Below, one piece after another: positions 24,735 through 33,776 of a DNA stretch of 64,000 nt. The stretch is taken from positions 1-64,000 of IMG/VR virus record IMGVR_UViG_3300042430_000857, one strand, 5' to 3'. The notes under the pieces are model-generated. The model was not told the DNA's origin. It did no database searches and saw only the letters and a list, made by a program, of their open reading frames with translations. Position 1 is the first letter of the stretch. Each line of letters opens with the position of its first letter. Source of the DNA: a virus. Both the position numbers and the translations under genes were made by a program.

Positions 24735-26942
24735 ATGTCCACAATTGACAATTTTAATTCAGAATTAGAACAAACTATTAGTGAGTTATCTAGTTTTAAT
24801 AAAATTTTATTAAAAAATTCTAACACCAATCTGATTTTAACATCAAATGCTGCAAAAGTTGCAGCGGAAGAAGAAGAATCGGCCGAAATGCTTAAAAAAC
24901 TTAAGGGAGTTACCAAAAACGCAACTGCTCAGTTTGGGACATTCACTAAAAGTTTATTGAATAGCGGCTCAAGCTTTGAACCATTAGCGGCAATTGTAGA
25001 GTTAGTTTCTAGCACTATGGGAAATTTTTTGGGAATATTTGGTCCAATTGGAGCATTTTTTGGAGCAGCTTCCGAAGCAACTGGCGCTGTTGCGGCTCAT
25101 TTGATCAGATCAATGGATAAAGCATATGCTTCATTTGAAAAAATGAGTCAGAATGGAGTTGTTTCTAGTTTTACTGATATGCAAAAAGCTGGAGTTTCAT
25201 TAGGAATGAGTATTTCAGAAATGGAAACATTGTTCACTAAAAGTTCAAAAGATATCGCTTTACTTGGAGGTTCAGCTGCGGGCGGTAGAGCTAAGCTTGA
25301 AGACTTAGGAATTCATAGTAGAGAAACAAGAAAACGAATGCAAAGATTAGGAATTAGTGCAACTGATTTTACAGAATTTCAAATTAGTGCACTAAATCAA
25401 AGACAAAGATATCAGGGCACTCAAATTAAAATTGACGATGATGCTGTAAAAATAACTGAAAATTATGCATTAGAGCTAAAAACATTAGCAGATTTAACTG
25501 GAATGTCTATCAGACAACATGATGAATATAATAAAAAATTAATGGATAGTGCTGAATATGTATTTGGTATACAAGGAAGAACAGATTTATCTGAACCAGT
25601 TAAAAAGTCAGTAACAAATTTCTTACATATTTTAAATGCATCTAGTCCAGAACTAGCAAAAATGACTTTAGGAGGATTGTCTAATTTTGGAATAGGAAGA
25701 ACTCAAGCTGAAAAGGATTTTTTTAGTCAGATGGCAGCAGCAGGAACCGATATGATGAATCTTACAAAAGATTTAACATCTGGAAAAATAGACGAGTTTC
25801 AGGCAGTTCAAAAAACGATTGACACGTATAAAAGAATGGTATCTTATGCAGAAAAAACAGTCGGCGTAATAAATTCAGATAATCCATTATATGCAGTATA
25901 CACTCAAATGCAAAAATTCATCACTGAAAAAGATGGATTAACTAAACAACAATATGAGGAACAATTAGATAAAAATAAAAAGATTGCAGCAGAATCTACT
26001 GGTTTAAATACTGAAATCGCAGATACTAAAACATACATGAGAGATACTAGTATTAGAATGGAACAATTAGCTACTAGTAGTGAAACCGTTGCAACATTGA
26101 TGAATGTTATGAGCGATACAATGAAAGATTTTATGGATGAATTAGCTAAGATGGTTGGAAAAGGAGGACCAAAATCTTTGGAAATTCAGCGAGAATTAAA
26201 CAGTGTTCAAAAAGAAATTAGAAATTTAAAACCACCAACAGAAAAAGATATATTAGAATCTTTGATTACTAATATGGGCACTTCAGTTGATGATGAATCA
26301 AAAAAACTTTTAAAAAAGTATGACGAAAAATTAGCAGAATTGAAAAAACAAGAACATAATTTAAAAATAAAAAATTATGCCAATGAAATAGAAGAAAAAA
26401 GAAAAAATATAAATGATTTTGATGAAACAACTAGATTACAGATAGAAGAATATCAAAAAAATAATCCAACTCAACCAAAAACTTCATCAACAACTCAAAT
26501 AACTCCATCTACTGCAGTAGCTTCGACAGTAACATCACCTGCAGCTCCAACAGCAGCATCGGCAGTAACATCATCTGCGACAAACTCCAGTGCATCTACT
26601 GGCTCAACAAGTAAACCAACTGTTGCGGCAACATCTGTTGCTCCAAAAAATAATTTACCGCAATCTCCCTCAGCCACACCTCAGTCTGAATTAATATCTG
26701 ATACTGGTTTTGCAGCTAACACCGGTGGAATTGTACAAAATACAAATGAATCCGATCAATCTGACAAAGGAACAAATGTTTCTCAAAGATCATTACCAGG
26801 ATCATTGAATATTGCAACTCAAGATAATAAACATATAGAAAATATGTCTATGAATCTTAATGATAAATTTGCTCTTTTAATTGATTTACTAGAATCAAGT
26901 AACTCAATGACTAAAAAGAAAATGCAAGCAACAATGGCTTAA
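24735..26942 (+). CDS. Tape-measure-like tail protein, paralogue without hydrolase domains
   Basis: A 735-aa protein that is a clear tandem duplicate of the preceding gene in its N-terminal 350 residues: SFEKMSQNGVVSSFTDM here versus GFEKLSQSGLVSSFDEI there, preceded in both by a hydrophobic Gly/Ala/Phe stretch (here residues 75-125). Residues 490-570 are Lys/Glu coiled coil. Residues 580-690 form a Ser/Thr/Ala/Pro linker where the hydrolase domains stand in the paralogue. A NTGGIV remnant near residue 660 and a short helical C-terminus match the paralogue's end. It was either duplicated before hydrolase acquisition or lost the domains. It stands 18 bases after its partner, in one transcription unit. 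Which of the two sets tail length is unknown. Confidence 0.65.
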   Translation: MSTIDNFNSELEQTISELSSFNKILLKNSNTNLILTSNAAKVAAEEEESAEMLKKLKGVTKNATAQFGTFTKSLLNSGSSFEPLAAIVELVSSTMGNFLGIFGPIGAFFGAASEATGAVAAHLIRSMDKAYASFEKMSQNGVVSSFTDMQKAGVSLGMSISEMETLFTKSSKDIALLGGSAAGGRAKLEDLGIHSRETRKRMQRLGISATDFTEFQISALNQRQRYQGTQIKIDDDAVKITENYALELKTLADLTGMSIRQHDEYNKKLMDSAEYVFGIQGRTDLSEPVKKSVTNFLHILNASSPELAKMTLGGLSNFGIGRTQAEKDFFSQMAAAGTDMMNLTKDLTSGKIDEFQAVQKTIDTYKRMVSYAEKTVGVINSDNPLYAVYTQMQKFITEKDGLTKQQYEEQLDKNKKIAAESTGLNTEIADTKTYMRDTSIRMEQLATSSETVATLMNVMSDTMKDFMDELAKMVGKGGPKSLEIQRELNSVQKEIRNLKPPTEKDILESLITNMGTSVDDESKKLLKKYDEKLAELKKQEHNLKIKNYANEIEEKRKNINDFDETTRLQIEEYQKNNPTQPKTSSTTQITPSTAVASTVTSPAAPTAASAVTSSATNSSASTGSTSKPTVAATSVAPKNNLPQSPSATPQSELISDTGFAANTGGIVQNTNESDQSDKGTNVSQRSLPGSLNIATQDNKHIENMSMNLNDKFALLIDLLESSNSMTKKKMQATMA

Positions 26943-26944
26943 TT

Positions 26945-26952
26945 GATAAATA
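26945..26952 (+). promoter_or_regulatory. Late promoter GATAAATA for the portal gene
   Basis: GATAAATA begins three bases after the previous stop codon and ends 20 bases before the portal ATG. Confidence 0.6.
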
Positions 26953-26972
26953 CTAGACATTGAAGATGAGAT

Positions 26973-28742
26973 ATGTCATACAAGAAAAAATTTACTAATA
27001 AACACGGATCACTAAGTCCAATTTCAGGAGCCAACAGTAACGAAGGTTCTTGGAATGGCGGAGCTGGTATGAATCAATCACCAACAGGTGGTTGGGATAA
27101 TAATTTTGCCTTTAGAAACTATCAAAGTCGTTTACCAGAAGTATATACTGGTCATCCAAATCGTATTGAACGATATAATCAATATGAAATGATGGATTGT
27201 GATCCAGAAATCAATGGATGTTTAGATATTTTAAGTGAATTTTCTACACAGTTAAATGAACATAACAAAACTCCATTTGATATACACTTTAATGGTGAAC
27301 CAACACAAACTGAAGTAGAGTTGATTGGTAAACAATTACAACAATGGTGTAAATTAAATGAAATGGATGTCAGAGCATTCAAAATATTTAGAAACACTGT
27401 AAAATATGGTGATCAAGTATTTCTACGTGATCCAGAAACATTCAAATTGTTTTGGGTTGATCCAACTAAAGTAGTTAAAGTTATTGTAAACGAAAGTGCA
27501 GGTAAATTACCAGAACAATATGTAGTTAAAGATATCAATCCAAACTTACAAAATCTAACGGTAGCAGAAAAGACCAGTACAGATTTTCAAGCACAACCAC
27601 CAACTGCTGGATATAGTGCACCATATTCATATACTGTACCAAATGAACCATATGGTACAACAGGTACACGTTTTAGTTTAGGTGTTAATGAAATGGCAAT
27701 TGATGCCAAACATGTTGTACACTTATCATTGACAGAAGGTCTAGATCGCTATTGGCCATTTGGTCAAAGTGTATTAGAAAATATTTTCAAAGTTTATAAA
27801 CAAAAAGAATTGTTAGAAGATGCGGTTCTGATCTATCGTGTTCAACGAGCACCAGAACGTAGAATTTTTAAGATTGACGTTGGTAATATGCCAAGTAATA
27901 TGGCTATGGCATTTGTCAATCGTATTAAAGATGAAATTCATCAACGTAGAATTCCAAGTATTCAAGGTGGTCAAAGTATTGTTGATGCTACTTACAATCC
28001 ATTGTCAACAAATGAAGATTATTTCTTCCCAGTAACAGCCGATGGTCGTGGATCTAGTGTAGAACTTATGCCCGGTGGACAAAACTTGGGTGAGATTGAT
28101 GACTTACGTTACTTCAATAATAGATTGGCACGTGGTTTACGTGTTCCAAGTAGCTACTTGCCAACTGGTCCAGAAGATAATCCAACACCATTAAGTGATG
28201 GTCGTGTTGGTACCGCTATGATTCAAGAGTTTAGATTCAATAAGTATTGTGAGCGATTACAAGGTTATATGAGCAAAAAACTCAATGAAGAGTTTAAATT
28301 GTTTATGCGTTGGAGAGGATTTAATATTGATAGTGGATTGTTTGACATTCACTTTACTCCACCACAAAACTTTGCTAGTTATCGTCAATCAGAATTGGAT
28401 ACATCTAGAGTTCAGACATTTACTACTATGGCAGCTTTACCATATATGAGTATTAGATTTGCCATGGAAAGATTCTTGGGATTAAGTCAAGAAGAAATCA
28501 AAGAAAATCAGAAATTATGGAAAGAAGAGAAATCTGAGCCAGAAGATCAAGAAGCTAAAGGTTCTGATTTACGTAGTGTTGGTATTAGTACTGGTGATAT
28601 TGATAGTGATTTGGAAACTGCCGACAATATTGAAAGTGATAGTGAAGGAGAAGAAGGTATAGCTCCAGAAGTTACTGCTCCAGTTGGTGCTAATGATCAA
28701 ACTGCCAGTCCAGGTGCATTGGCAACTCCCCCTCCGGTATAA
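26973..28742 (+). CDS. gp20: Portal vertex protein gp20
   Basis: A 589-aa dodecameric portal through which DNA enters and leaves the head and on which the prohead nucleates. Recognisable T4-like portal stretches: RIERYNQYEMMDCDPEINGCLDILSEF (residues 64-91), KIFRNTVKYGDQVFLRD, EMAIDAKHVVHLSLTEGLDRYWPFGQSVLE, YRVQRAPERRIFKIDVGNMPSNMA and RLARGLRVPSSYLPTG. T4 gp20 is 524 aa; the extra residues are mainly a Gly/Asn-rich N-terminus and an acidic C-terminus. It starts the conserved head cluster portal-core-protease-scaffold-capsid. Its stop is one base from the stop of the convergent homing endonuclease gene. Confidence 0.97.
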   Translation: MSYKKKFTNKHGSLSPISGANSNEGSWNGGAGMNQSPTGGWDNNFAFRNYQSRLPEVYTGHPNRIERYNQYEMMDCDPEINGCLDILSEFSTQLNEHNKTPFDIHFNGEPTQTEVELIGKQLQQWCKLNEMDVRAFKIFRNTVKYGDQVFLRDPETFKLFWVDPTKVVKVIVNESAGKLPEQYVVKDINPNLQNLTVAEKTSTDFQAQPPTAGYSAPYSYTVPNEPYGTTGTRFSLGVNEMAIDAKHVVHLSLTEGLDRYWPFGQSVLENIFKVYKQKELLEDAVLIYRVQRAPERRIFKIDVGNMPSNMAMAFVNRIKDEIHQRRIPSIQGGQSIVDATYNPLSTNEDYFFPVTADGRGSSVELMPGGQNLGEIDDLRYFNNRLARGLRVPSSYLPTGPEDNPTPLSDGRVGTAMIQEFRFNKYCERLQGYMSKKLNEEFKLFMRWRGFNIDSGLFDIHFTPPQNFASYRQSELDTSRVQTFTTMAALPYMSIRFAMERFLGLSQEEIKENQKLWKEEKSEPEDQEAKGSDLRSVGISTGDIDSDLETADNIESDSEGEEGIAPEVTAPVGANDQTASPGALATPPPV

Positions 28743-28743
28743 T

Positions 28744-29445
28744 TTAAATTAATATCCAACCTTTTACGGATTTTGCTTCGTTTTTTATTAATTTGCAAAT
28801 GTTTGGTCTATCGTTATCTGATAAAATTATTTTACAGAAATCATGACATGTGTATGTCACGACTTCATTTGTAATTTTGTGTTTAAAAGTAAATAGAGTA
28901 GAATTATAAGCTGGATTTTTACTTCCTCTTTGTCTATCTTTTTGATCTTCTCTTTTCATTGGATTATTTTCTGATATTTTTTGTCTAATTTCTTTTCTCT
29001 TTGCAAAATTATTATTCCCACTCATTCTGTCACGTAAATTTTTTGTTTGTTCTGAAGTTCTATTTCTAGATGGATGATTATTTCCAAGATTTATTAAACT
29101 TTTAGAAATTTTATTTTTTACTTCTTGTTTTTTACATGAACTATATTTTCCAGACGCTCCACCGTCTCCTTCTTCCGGTTTTAAATTGGCCCATGTTTTT
29201 TTGTTATATGAATCTACATCATCAACAATGTTCCATAATTTACTATAATACATTCCCCATTCTTTGAGTTCTTGTTTTGTTAAACATTCTTTAATTACTA
29301 TAGTAGAATGAGAATTGCCATGTTCTCTAAGATGTCGTTTCCAATATGTTCCTGATCCTTTATATTTAAATGGATCTCTTATTGTCTGACATAAGTATTT
29401 TAAACCGGTTTTATTGTGAGTTTTGACTACTAGATAAATAATCAT
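28744..29445 (-). CDS. GIY-YIG (Seg-like) homing endonuclease, paralogue of the gene at 2136
   Basis: A 233-aa protein, the same length as the endonuclease at 2136-2837 and alike throughout the N-terminal half: YLVVKTHNKTGLKYLCQT, then KYKGSGTYWKRHLREHG, EW.MYYSKLWNIV and WANLKPEEGDGG. In place of the usual YLGKT it reads YLCQT, so activity may be altered. Middle repeats with ISENNPMK, NLGNNHPS and SGNNNFAKR resemble NUMOD3 motifs. The C-terminus ends in KSVKGWILI, like its paralogue's GWSI. It is inserted antisense between the portal gene and the next head gene. A TAGGAGC ribosome site and a GATAAATA element (29505-29512, minus) stand upstream. Confidence 0.85.
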   Translation of the reverse strand: MIIYLVVKTHNKTGLKYLCQTIRDPFKYKGSGTYWKRHLREHGNSHSTIVIKECLTKQELKEWGMYYSKLWNIVDDVDSYNKKTWANLKPEEGDGGASGKYSSCKKQEVKNKISKSLINLGNNHPSRNRTSEQTKNLRDRMSGNNNFAKRKEIRQKISENNPMKREDQKDRQRGSKNPAYNSTLFTFKHKITNEVVTYTCHDFCKIILSDNDRPNICKLIKNEAKSVKGWILI

Positions 29446-29504
29446 GCTGATTGCTCCTAATAAGCATTAGAGTAGTTGGGTCTGATCACCGCGAACTACA
29501 ATAG

Positions 29505-29526
29505 TATTTATCAAATTTGATAAATA
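29505..29526. promoter_or_regulatory. Palindromic pair of divergent late promoters
   Basis: TATTTATC (29505-29512), AAATTT (29513-29518) and GATAAATA (29519-29526) form a perfect 22-base palindrome. The minus copy faces the homing endonuclease at 29445, the plus copy the small head gene at 29548. Confidence 0.6.
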
Positions 29527-29547
29527 ACATAAAGGACTTTAATTAAC

Positions 29548-29772
29548 ATGATGCTATTTGAATTTTACTCACATGCACCTCAAGGATATCAAGATGTTGA
29601 AGATGATAAATCTCAACCAGAATGGGGTGAGTCACGCAAAACCAAATTAACACTTGGTATGATATCCAAGATTCGTAAAATGAACGAAGTTCAAAGTTAT
29701 GAACGAGCGATTGATTTAAAAAACATCAGAAAACAATATGGTGCCCCACCAGCCGAGAGCGGCGGTTTGTAA
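29548..29772 (+). CDS. Small protein at the gp67 position of the head cluster
   Basis: A 74-aa protein with a Tyr/Asp-rich N-terminus and a basic helix, KLTLGMISKIRKMNEVQSYERAIDLKNIRKQYG. Short proteins with a related 'LTL..I.K.R..' helix occur between portal and protease genes in other T4-like phages. In T4 that place is held by gp67, a prohead core component. I do not recognise a family with certainty. It has its own GATAAATA 21 bases upstream and is followed by a weak hairpin and T-run, so it is probably expressed as a single-gene late transcript. Confidence 0.6.
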   Translation: MMLFEFYSHAPQGYQDVEDDKSQPEWGESRKTKLTLGMISKIRKMNEVQSYERAIDLKNIRKQYGAPPAESGGL

Positions 29773-29803
29773 ATTTATACTATATATTTAAAAAACCCAT
29801 AAA

Positions 29804-29829
29804 ATGCGTACATATTACGCTATTTTTTT
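29804..29829 (+). terminator. Weak terminator after the small head gene
   Basis: GCGTA and TACGC form a 5-bp stem around CATAT, extended by AAT/ATT across a bulge, followed by a run of seven T within 29821-29829. Next comes the promoter of the prohead core operon. Confidence 0.45.
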
Positions 29830-29837
29830 GGCTATTC

Positions 29838-29845
29838 GCTAAATA
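29838..29845 (+). promoter_or_regulatory. Late-promoter variant GCTAAATA for the core-protease-scaffold-capsid operon
   Basis: GCTAAATA lies 34 bases before the ATG at 29880 and just after the terminator-like hairpin. The same octamer precedes the baseplate operon on the minus strand (15393-15400). Confidence 0.5.
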
Positions 29846-29879
29846 TTAATACAAAGCCATTTACATAAGGAGATTTTAA

Positions 29880-30707
29880 ATGTCTACAGCAAAATTTGAA
29901 AAACTTATTGATCTTATTATCAATGAAGACAATGAAAGAGCAGAACAATTATTTCATGAGATTGTAGTTGAAAAATCTCGTGATATTTATGAATCATTAA
30001 TTAGTGAAGATGAAGTAACAGGTATGATGGACGAAGTTTCTGATGAAATGGGTAGTGAAGAAATTGGAATGGAAGGAATGATGGAAGACGACGATGAATT
30101 CATGGATAATGAAGAAATGGACGGCGACTATGATACTGATGGTGAAGAAGATGAGTTTGACGATGAAGTTGAACTAGACGGTGATGAAGAAGGTGAAGAA
30201 TACGAAGAAGAAGAACTTGAAGATCGTGTTGTTGATCTTGAAGACAAACTTGACCAATTAATGGCTGAATTTGAACAAGAATTCGGTGGTGACGAAGAAG
30301 AATTTGGTAGTCAAATGGATGATAAAGACGACCAAGAAAGTGACGTTATGGAAGCCGTTGAATTAAAAAAGGTTTCAGTAACACACACTGACGGCGCCGA
30401 TGGTTCATCAAAGAAAAGTACAGTAGATGCTAACAGTGGTCAAAAAGGTATGGCATCAAAGCCAGTTAATTTTAGTGGTAGTTCAGAATCAGTTCCTACT
30501 AGCCCAAAGAAGCCAACAAATTATGGCGCTAAAGGCGAAACAGAAGTTAAAGGTGCTGGATCATTCAAGAACAAAGTTGGTGGCGATGCTAGCAACGGTT
30601 CAGGTAAAGGTGAAAGTGCTCCTAAGCCAACTAAAACACAGGCTAGTGGTACAAATGAGCGCAGTGCGGTTCCAGAAAGCCGTCGCACTACCAAGCGTAG
30701 AATTTAA
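29880..30707 (+). CDS. Prohead core protein (gp68-like)
   Basis: A 275-aa protein. Residues 1-45 (KFEKLIDLIINEDNERAEQLF, then EIVVEKSRDIYESL) match the short helical start of prohead core proteins of cyanophage-type T4 relatives. Residues 45-165 are extremely acidic, with long Asp/Glu runs and a short coiled coil (VVDLEDKLDQLMAEFEQEF). The last 110 residues are Gly/Ser/Lys/Pro-rich and basic at the very end (RRTTKRRI). Acidic core proteins fill the prohead and are cleaved by gp21 before packaging. It begins the operon with protease, scaffold and capsid. The ribosome site is a strong AAGGAGA. Confidence 0.7.
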   Translation: MSTAKFEKLIDLIINEDNERAEQLFHEIVVEKSRDIYESLISEDEVTGMMDEVSDEMGSEEIGMEGMMEDDDEFMDNEEMDGDYDTDGEEDEFDDEVELDGDEEGEEYEEEELEDRVVDLEDKLDQLMAEFEQEFGGDEEEFGSQMDDKDDQESDVMEAVELKKVSVTHTDGADGSSKKSTVDANSGQKGMASKPVNFSGSSESVPTSPKKPTNYGAKGETEVKGAGSFKNKVGGDASNGSGKGESAPKPTKTQASGTNERSAVPESRRTTKRRI

Positions 30708-30721
30708 AGGATAAGGTATAA

Positions 30722-31363
30722 ATGGCTTTGTATCTTAGAGAGAACTTAACATTCGACAGAGCGAACCTCATAGTCGAATCAGTTAAGGAAGAAGGTGATA
30801 AAAAATCTCTTTATATGAGAGGAATTTTTATCCAGGGTGGGGTGAAGAACGCAAATGAGCGTGTTTACCCCGTTCCTGAAATTGAACAAGCCGTAGTAAC
30901 CTTAAACGAACAAATCCGAAGCGGTAACTCAGTATTGGGTGAAATCGATCACCCAGATGATTTAAAAATCAATTTAGATAGAGTTAGTCATATCATTACA
31001 GAAATGTGGATGGATGGCGCTAATGGTTTCGGTAAATTAAAAATTATTCCAACTCCCATGGGACAGTTAGCTGCCACCATGTTGGAGAATGGAGTCAAAC
31101 TCGGCGTTAGTAGTAGAGGCAGCGGTAACGTTGATGAAGCTACAGGCAAAGTCAGTGACTTTGAAATAGTTACTGTGGACATCGTGGCACAACCCAGTGC
31201 TCCAAATGCATACCCAAAAGCAATTTATGAATCATTGATGAACATGAAAAATGGCCATCGTGTTTTAGAAAACTTAAAAGGTACAAATTTGGACAAGGAT
31301 GCTAGAGTTCAAAAATTCTTGAAAGATGAAGTAGTTCGTCTTATCAAGGAATTGAAATTATAA
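30722..31363 (+). CDS. gp21: Prohead core protease gp21
   Basis: A 213-aa serine protease that cleaves scaffold, core and capsid proteins during head maturation. Catalytic landmarks: H in LGEIDHPDD (about residue 80), S in GVSSRGSG (about residue 135) and the downstream D-containing FEIVTVDIVAQPSAP segment. Length equals T4 gp21 (212 aa). It is encoded 14 bases after the core protein and 12 bases before the scaffold. Confidence 0.96.
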   Translation: MALYLRENLTFDRANLIVESVKEEGDKKSLYMRGIFIQGGVKNANERVYPVPEIEQAVVTLNEQIRSGNSVLGEIDHPDDLKINLDRVSHIITEMWMDGANGFGKLKIIPTPMGQLAATMLENGVKLGVSSRGSGNVDEATGKVSDFEIVTVDIVAQPSAPNAYPKAIYESLMNMKNGHRVLENLKGTNLDKDARVQKFLKDEVVRLIKELKL

Positions 31364-31375
31364 AAGGGGATATCA

Positions 31376-32479
31376 ATGTTTGATGCCATCAAACCATTAC
31401 TTGAAAGCGGAATCGTTACTGAAGATACAGCCCAAGCCATTAATGAGGCATGGGAAGTAAAATTAAACGAAGCTCGCGAACAAGTTCGTTCAGAACTCCG
31501 AGAGGAATTCGCACAGAAATATGAGCATGACAAGAACGTAATGGTAGAAGCCCTTGATAAGATGGTTACTGAAGGTCTAACTGGTGAAATTACAGAATTT
31601 CAAACAGAAAGACAAGCAATGAATGAAGATCGTGTCAAAGCACAAGTTAAATTACGTGAAAATGTACAAAAATTCAATGAATTTATGGTTACTAAACTAG
31701 CCGAAGAAATCAAAGAATTACGTAATGATCGTAAAGTTCAAATGGAAGCCCGTGGTAAACTAGAACAATTCGTAGTAAATGCTCTAGCCCGTGAAATTGG
31801 CGAATTTGAAACTGACAAACGTGCTGTAGTAGAAGCCAAGGTCAAATTAGTTGCAGAAGCTAAACACCAACTTGATTCACTTAAAGCTAAATTTGTAGCT
31901 GAAAGTGCAAGAAAAGTTAGTTCAGCAATCAGTACACATTTAAAAGGCGAAATCAGTCAATTGAAAGAAGACATCCAAAGTGCAAATGAAAACACATTTG
32001 GTCGTCGTTTGTTTGAAGCATTTGCCGCTGAATTTAGTTCAACACACTTGAACGAAAAAGCAGAGACACGTAAACTTCTAGCAATCTTAGATCAAAAAGA
32101 TCAACAATTAGCTGAATCTATCGAAACTGCTAAACAATCACAACGTTTAGTAGAAAGTAAAAACCGTGAAGTTCGCATTATTAAAGAAAGTAACCTTCGT
32201 GAACGTACTATGAGTGAATTACTCGGAACACTAAATGAAGACAAAGCCCATGTAATGAAGAACTTACTAGAAAGCGTCCAAACACCAAAATTGAAAGGCG
32301 CATTCGACAAGTATCTACCAGCAGTATTGAATACATTAACAGAACAAAGACCAGTTGCTAAAAAACAAATGATCTCTGAAAGTGTAGCAATTACTGGTGA
32401 TAAATCTGCCAAGAAAACAGAAGTTGAGACCCAAGAACGTGATAACGTGATTGATATCAAGCGTCTGGCAGGGCTTTAA
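31376..32479 (+). CDS. gp22: Prohead scaffold protein gp22
   Basis: A 367-aa, almost entirely helical protein with heptad-rich charged segments (RTEFQ/KLRENVQKF-type repeats at residues 60-200). It matches the major scaffold protein of T4-like proheads by composition, by position between gp21 and gp23, and by the segments FNEFMVTKLAEEIKEL and FVVNALAREIGEFETDK. T4 gp22 is 269 aa. Three related blocks, each a short helix followed by LAREI/LAEEI-type motifs and K.QMEAR/KRAVVEAK, suggest internal repetition. It would be degraded by gp21 after capsid assembly. Confidence 0.92.
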   Translation: MFDAIKPLLESGIVTEDTAQAINEAWEVKLNEAREQVRSELREEFAQKYEHDKNVMVEALDKMVTEGLTGEITEFQTERQAMNEDRVKAQVKLRENVQKFNEFMVTKLAEEIKELRNDRKVQMEARGKLEQFVVNALAREIGEFETDKRAVVEAKVKLVAEAKHQLDSLKAKFVAESARKVSSAISTHLKGEISQLKEDIQSANENTFGRRLFEAFAAEFSSTHLNEKAETRKLLAILDQKDQQLAESIETAKQSQRLVESKNREVRIIKESNLRERTMSELLGTLNEDKAHVMKNLLESVQTPKLKGAFDKYLPAVLNTLTEQRPVAKKQMISESVAITGDKSAKKTEVETQERDNVIDIKRLAGL

Positions 32480-32508
32480 TCGACATACTATTAACAGGAG
32501 ATAATTAA

Positions 32509-33705
32509 ATGTCAAAAGTACTATTAGAGAGCCGCTGGAATGAAACCAAAGAAGCCCTCCTTGAAGGTCTCAAAGGCGTCCGCCGCTCATCAATGGGTGT
32601 TATTTTAGAAAACACCAAAAAGCAACTACTTTCTGAAAGTAATGCTGGAACTACAACCGCTGGTAATATTGCCACACTAAATCGTGTCATTCTTCCAGTT
32701 ATTCGCCGTGTTATGCCTACTGTTATCGCTAACGAGTTAATTGGTGTTCAACCAATGACTGGTCCAGTTGGACAGATTCATACACTACGTGTTCGCTATG
32801 CTCAAAACTTGACAGACAATTCAGCAGCTCAAACTTCGGTTGTGGCTGGTGACGAAGCTCTATCACCATTCTTGATCGCTCAAGCGTATTCACGTACAAA
32901 GTCTAGCGATAATACAGCAAACAGTTATACCGCAGCTCCAACCGCTACTCTTGAAGGTAACGGCGGAAAAGCAATCTCTGTACAGATTCTACGTCAAGCT
33001 GTCGAAGCCAAGAGCCGTAAGTTACAAGCTCGTTGGACATTCGAAGCTGCACAAGACGCACAATCAATGCATGGTATCGACGTTGAAGCCGAAATCATGG
33101 CCGCTTTAGCACAAGAAATTACTGCTGAAATCGACCAAGAAATTCTTCTTTCATTACGTCAATTGGCTGCTACTGAGTTTACATATAACCAAGCTACCGT
33201 TTCTGGTACCGCTACATACGTTGGTGACGAACACGCTGCTTTAGCTGTTCTAATTAACCGTGTTGCTAACCTAATCGCCCAACGTACTCGTCGTGGCGCT
33301 GGTAACTGGTGTGTTGTTTCTTCAGAAATGCTGACTGTTCTTCAGTCTGCTACAACATCAGCTTTTGCCCGTACTACAGAAGGTACATTCGAAGCACCTA
33401 CTAATACAAAATTAGTCGGTACATTGAACAACGCAATGCGCGTTTTCGTTGACTCATATGCTCCAAGTGGAACACCAGTTCTAGTTGGTTATAAGGGTTC
33501 TTCAGAAACAGACGCAGCTGCATTCTATTGCCCATACATTCCGTTGATGAGCAGTGGTGTTGTTCTAGATCCGTCAACATTCGAACCAGTCGTTTCGTTT
33601 ATGACGAGATACGGCTACGTGGAATTGACAAACACAGCATCCAGCTTTGGTAATGCTGCTGACTACGTTGGTGAGATCGCGGTAACTAATATATCGTTTC
33701 AGTGA
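32509..33705 (+). CDS. gp23: Major capsid protein gp23
   Basis: A 398-aa HK97-fold capsid protein of the T4 type. Signature stretches: TLNRVILPVIRRVMPTVIANELIGVQPMTGPVGQIHTLRVRY (about residues 60-100), KLQARWTFEAAQDAQSMHGIDVEAEI, QEITAEIDQEILLSLR and RRGAGNWCVVSSEM. The N-terminal LSE at residues 41-43 (also ILE at 32-34) fits the LxE/IxE rule for gp21 cleavage. It is short compared with T4 gp23 (521 aa), so the chitin-binding-like insertion domain is probably missing. Codon use is less AT-biased than in neighbours, as expected for the most abundant protein. The ribosome site is AGGAGA; a strong terminator follows the gene. Confidence 0.97.
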   Translation: MSKVLLESRWNETKEALLEGLKGVRRSSMGVILENTKKQLLSESNAGTTTAGNIATLNRVILPVIRRVMPTVIANELIGVQPMTGPVGQIHTLRVRYAQNLTDNSAAQTSVVAGDEALSPFLIAQAYSRTKSSDNTANSYTAAPTATLEGNGGKAISVQILRQAVEAKSRKLQARWTFEAAQDAQSMHGIDVEAEIMAALAQEITAEIDQEILLSLRQLAATEFTYNQATVSGTATYVGDEHAALAVLINRVANLIAQRTRRGAGNWCVVSSEMLTVLQSATTSAFARTTEGTFEAPTNTKLVGTLNNAMRVFVDSYAPSGTPVLVGYKGSSETDAAAFYCPYIPLMSSGVVLDPSTFEPVVSFMTRYGYVELTNTASSFGNAADYVGEIAVTNISFQ

Positions 33706-33745
33706 TATTTTACCACTATTCAAGAACTTTTTGAATATAGTAAAA

Positions 33746-33771
33746 CAAAAACCCGCTTCGGCGGGTTTTTT
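33746..33771. terminator. Strong intrinsic terminator after gp23
   Basis: AAAACCCGC and GCGGGTTTT enclose a TTCG tetraloop, followed by T residues on the plus strand and preceded by A residues (T-run on the minus strand). It can terminate both the capsid transcript and the convergent HNH gene. Confidence 0.9.
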
Positions 33772-33776
33772 GTTGT

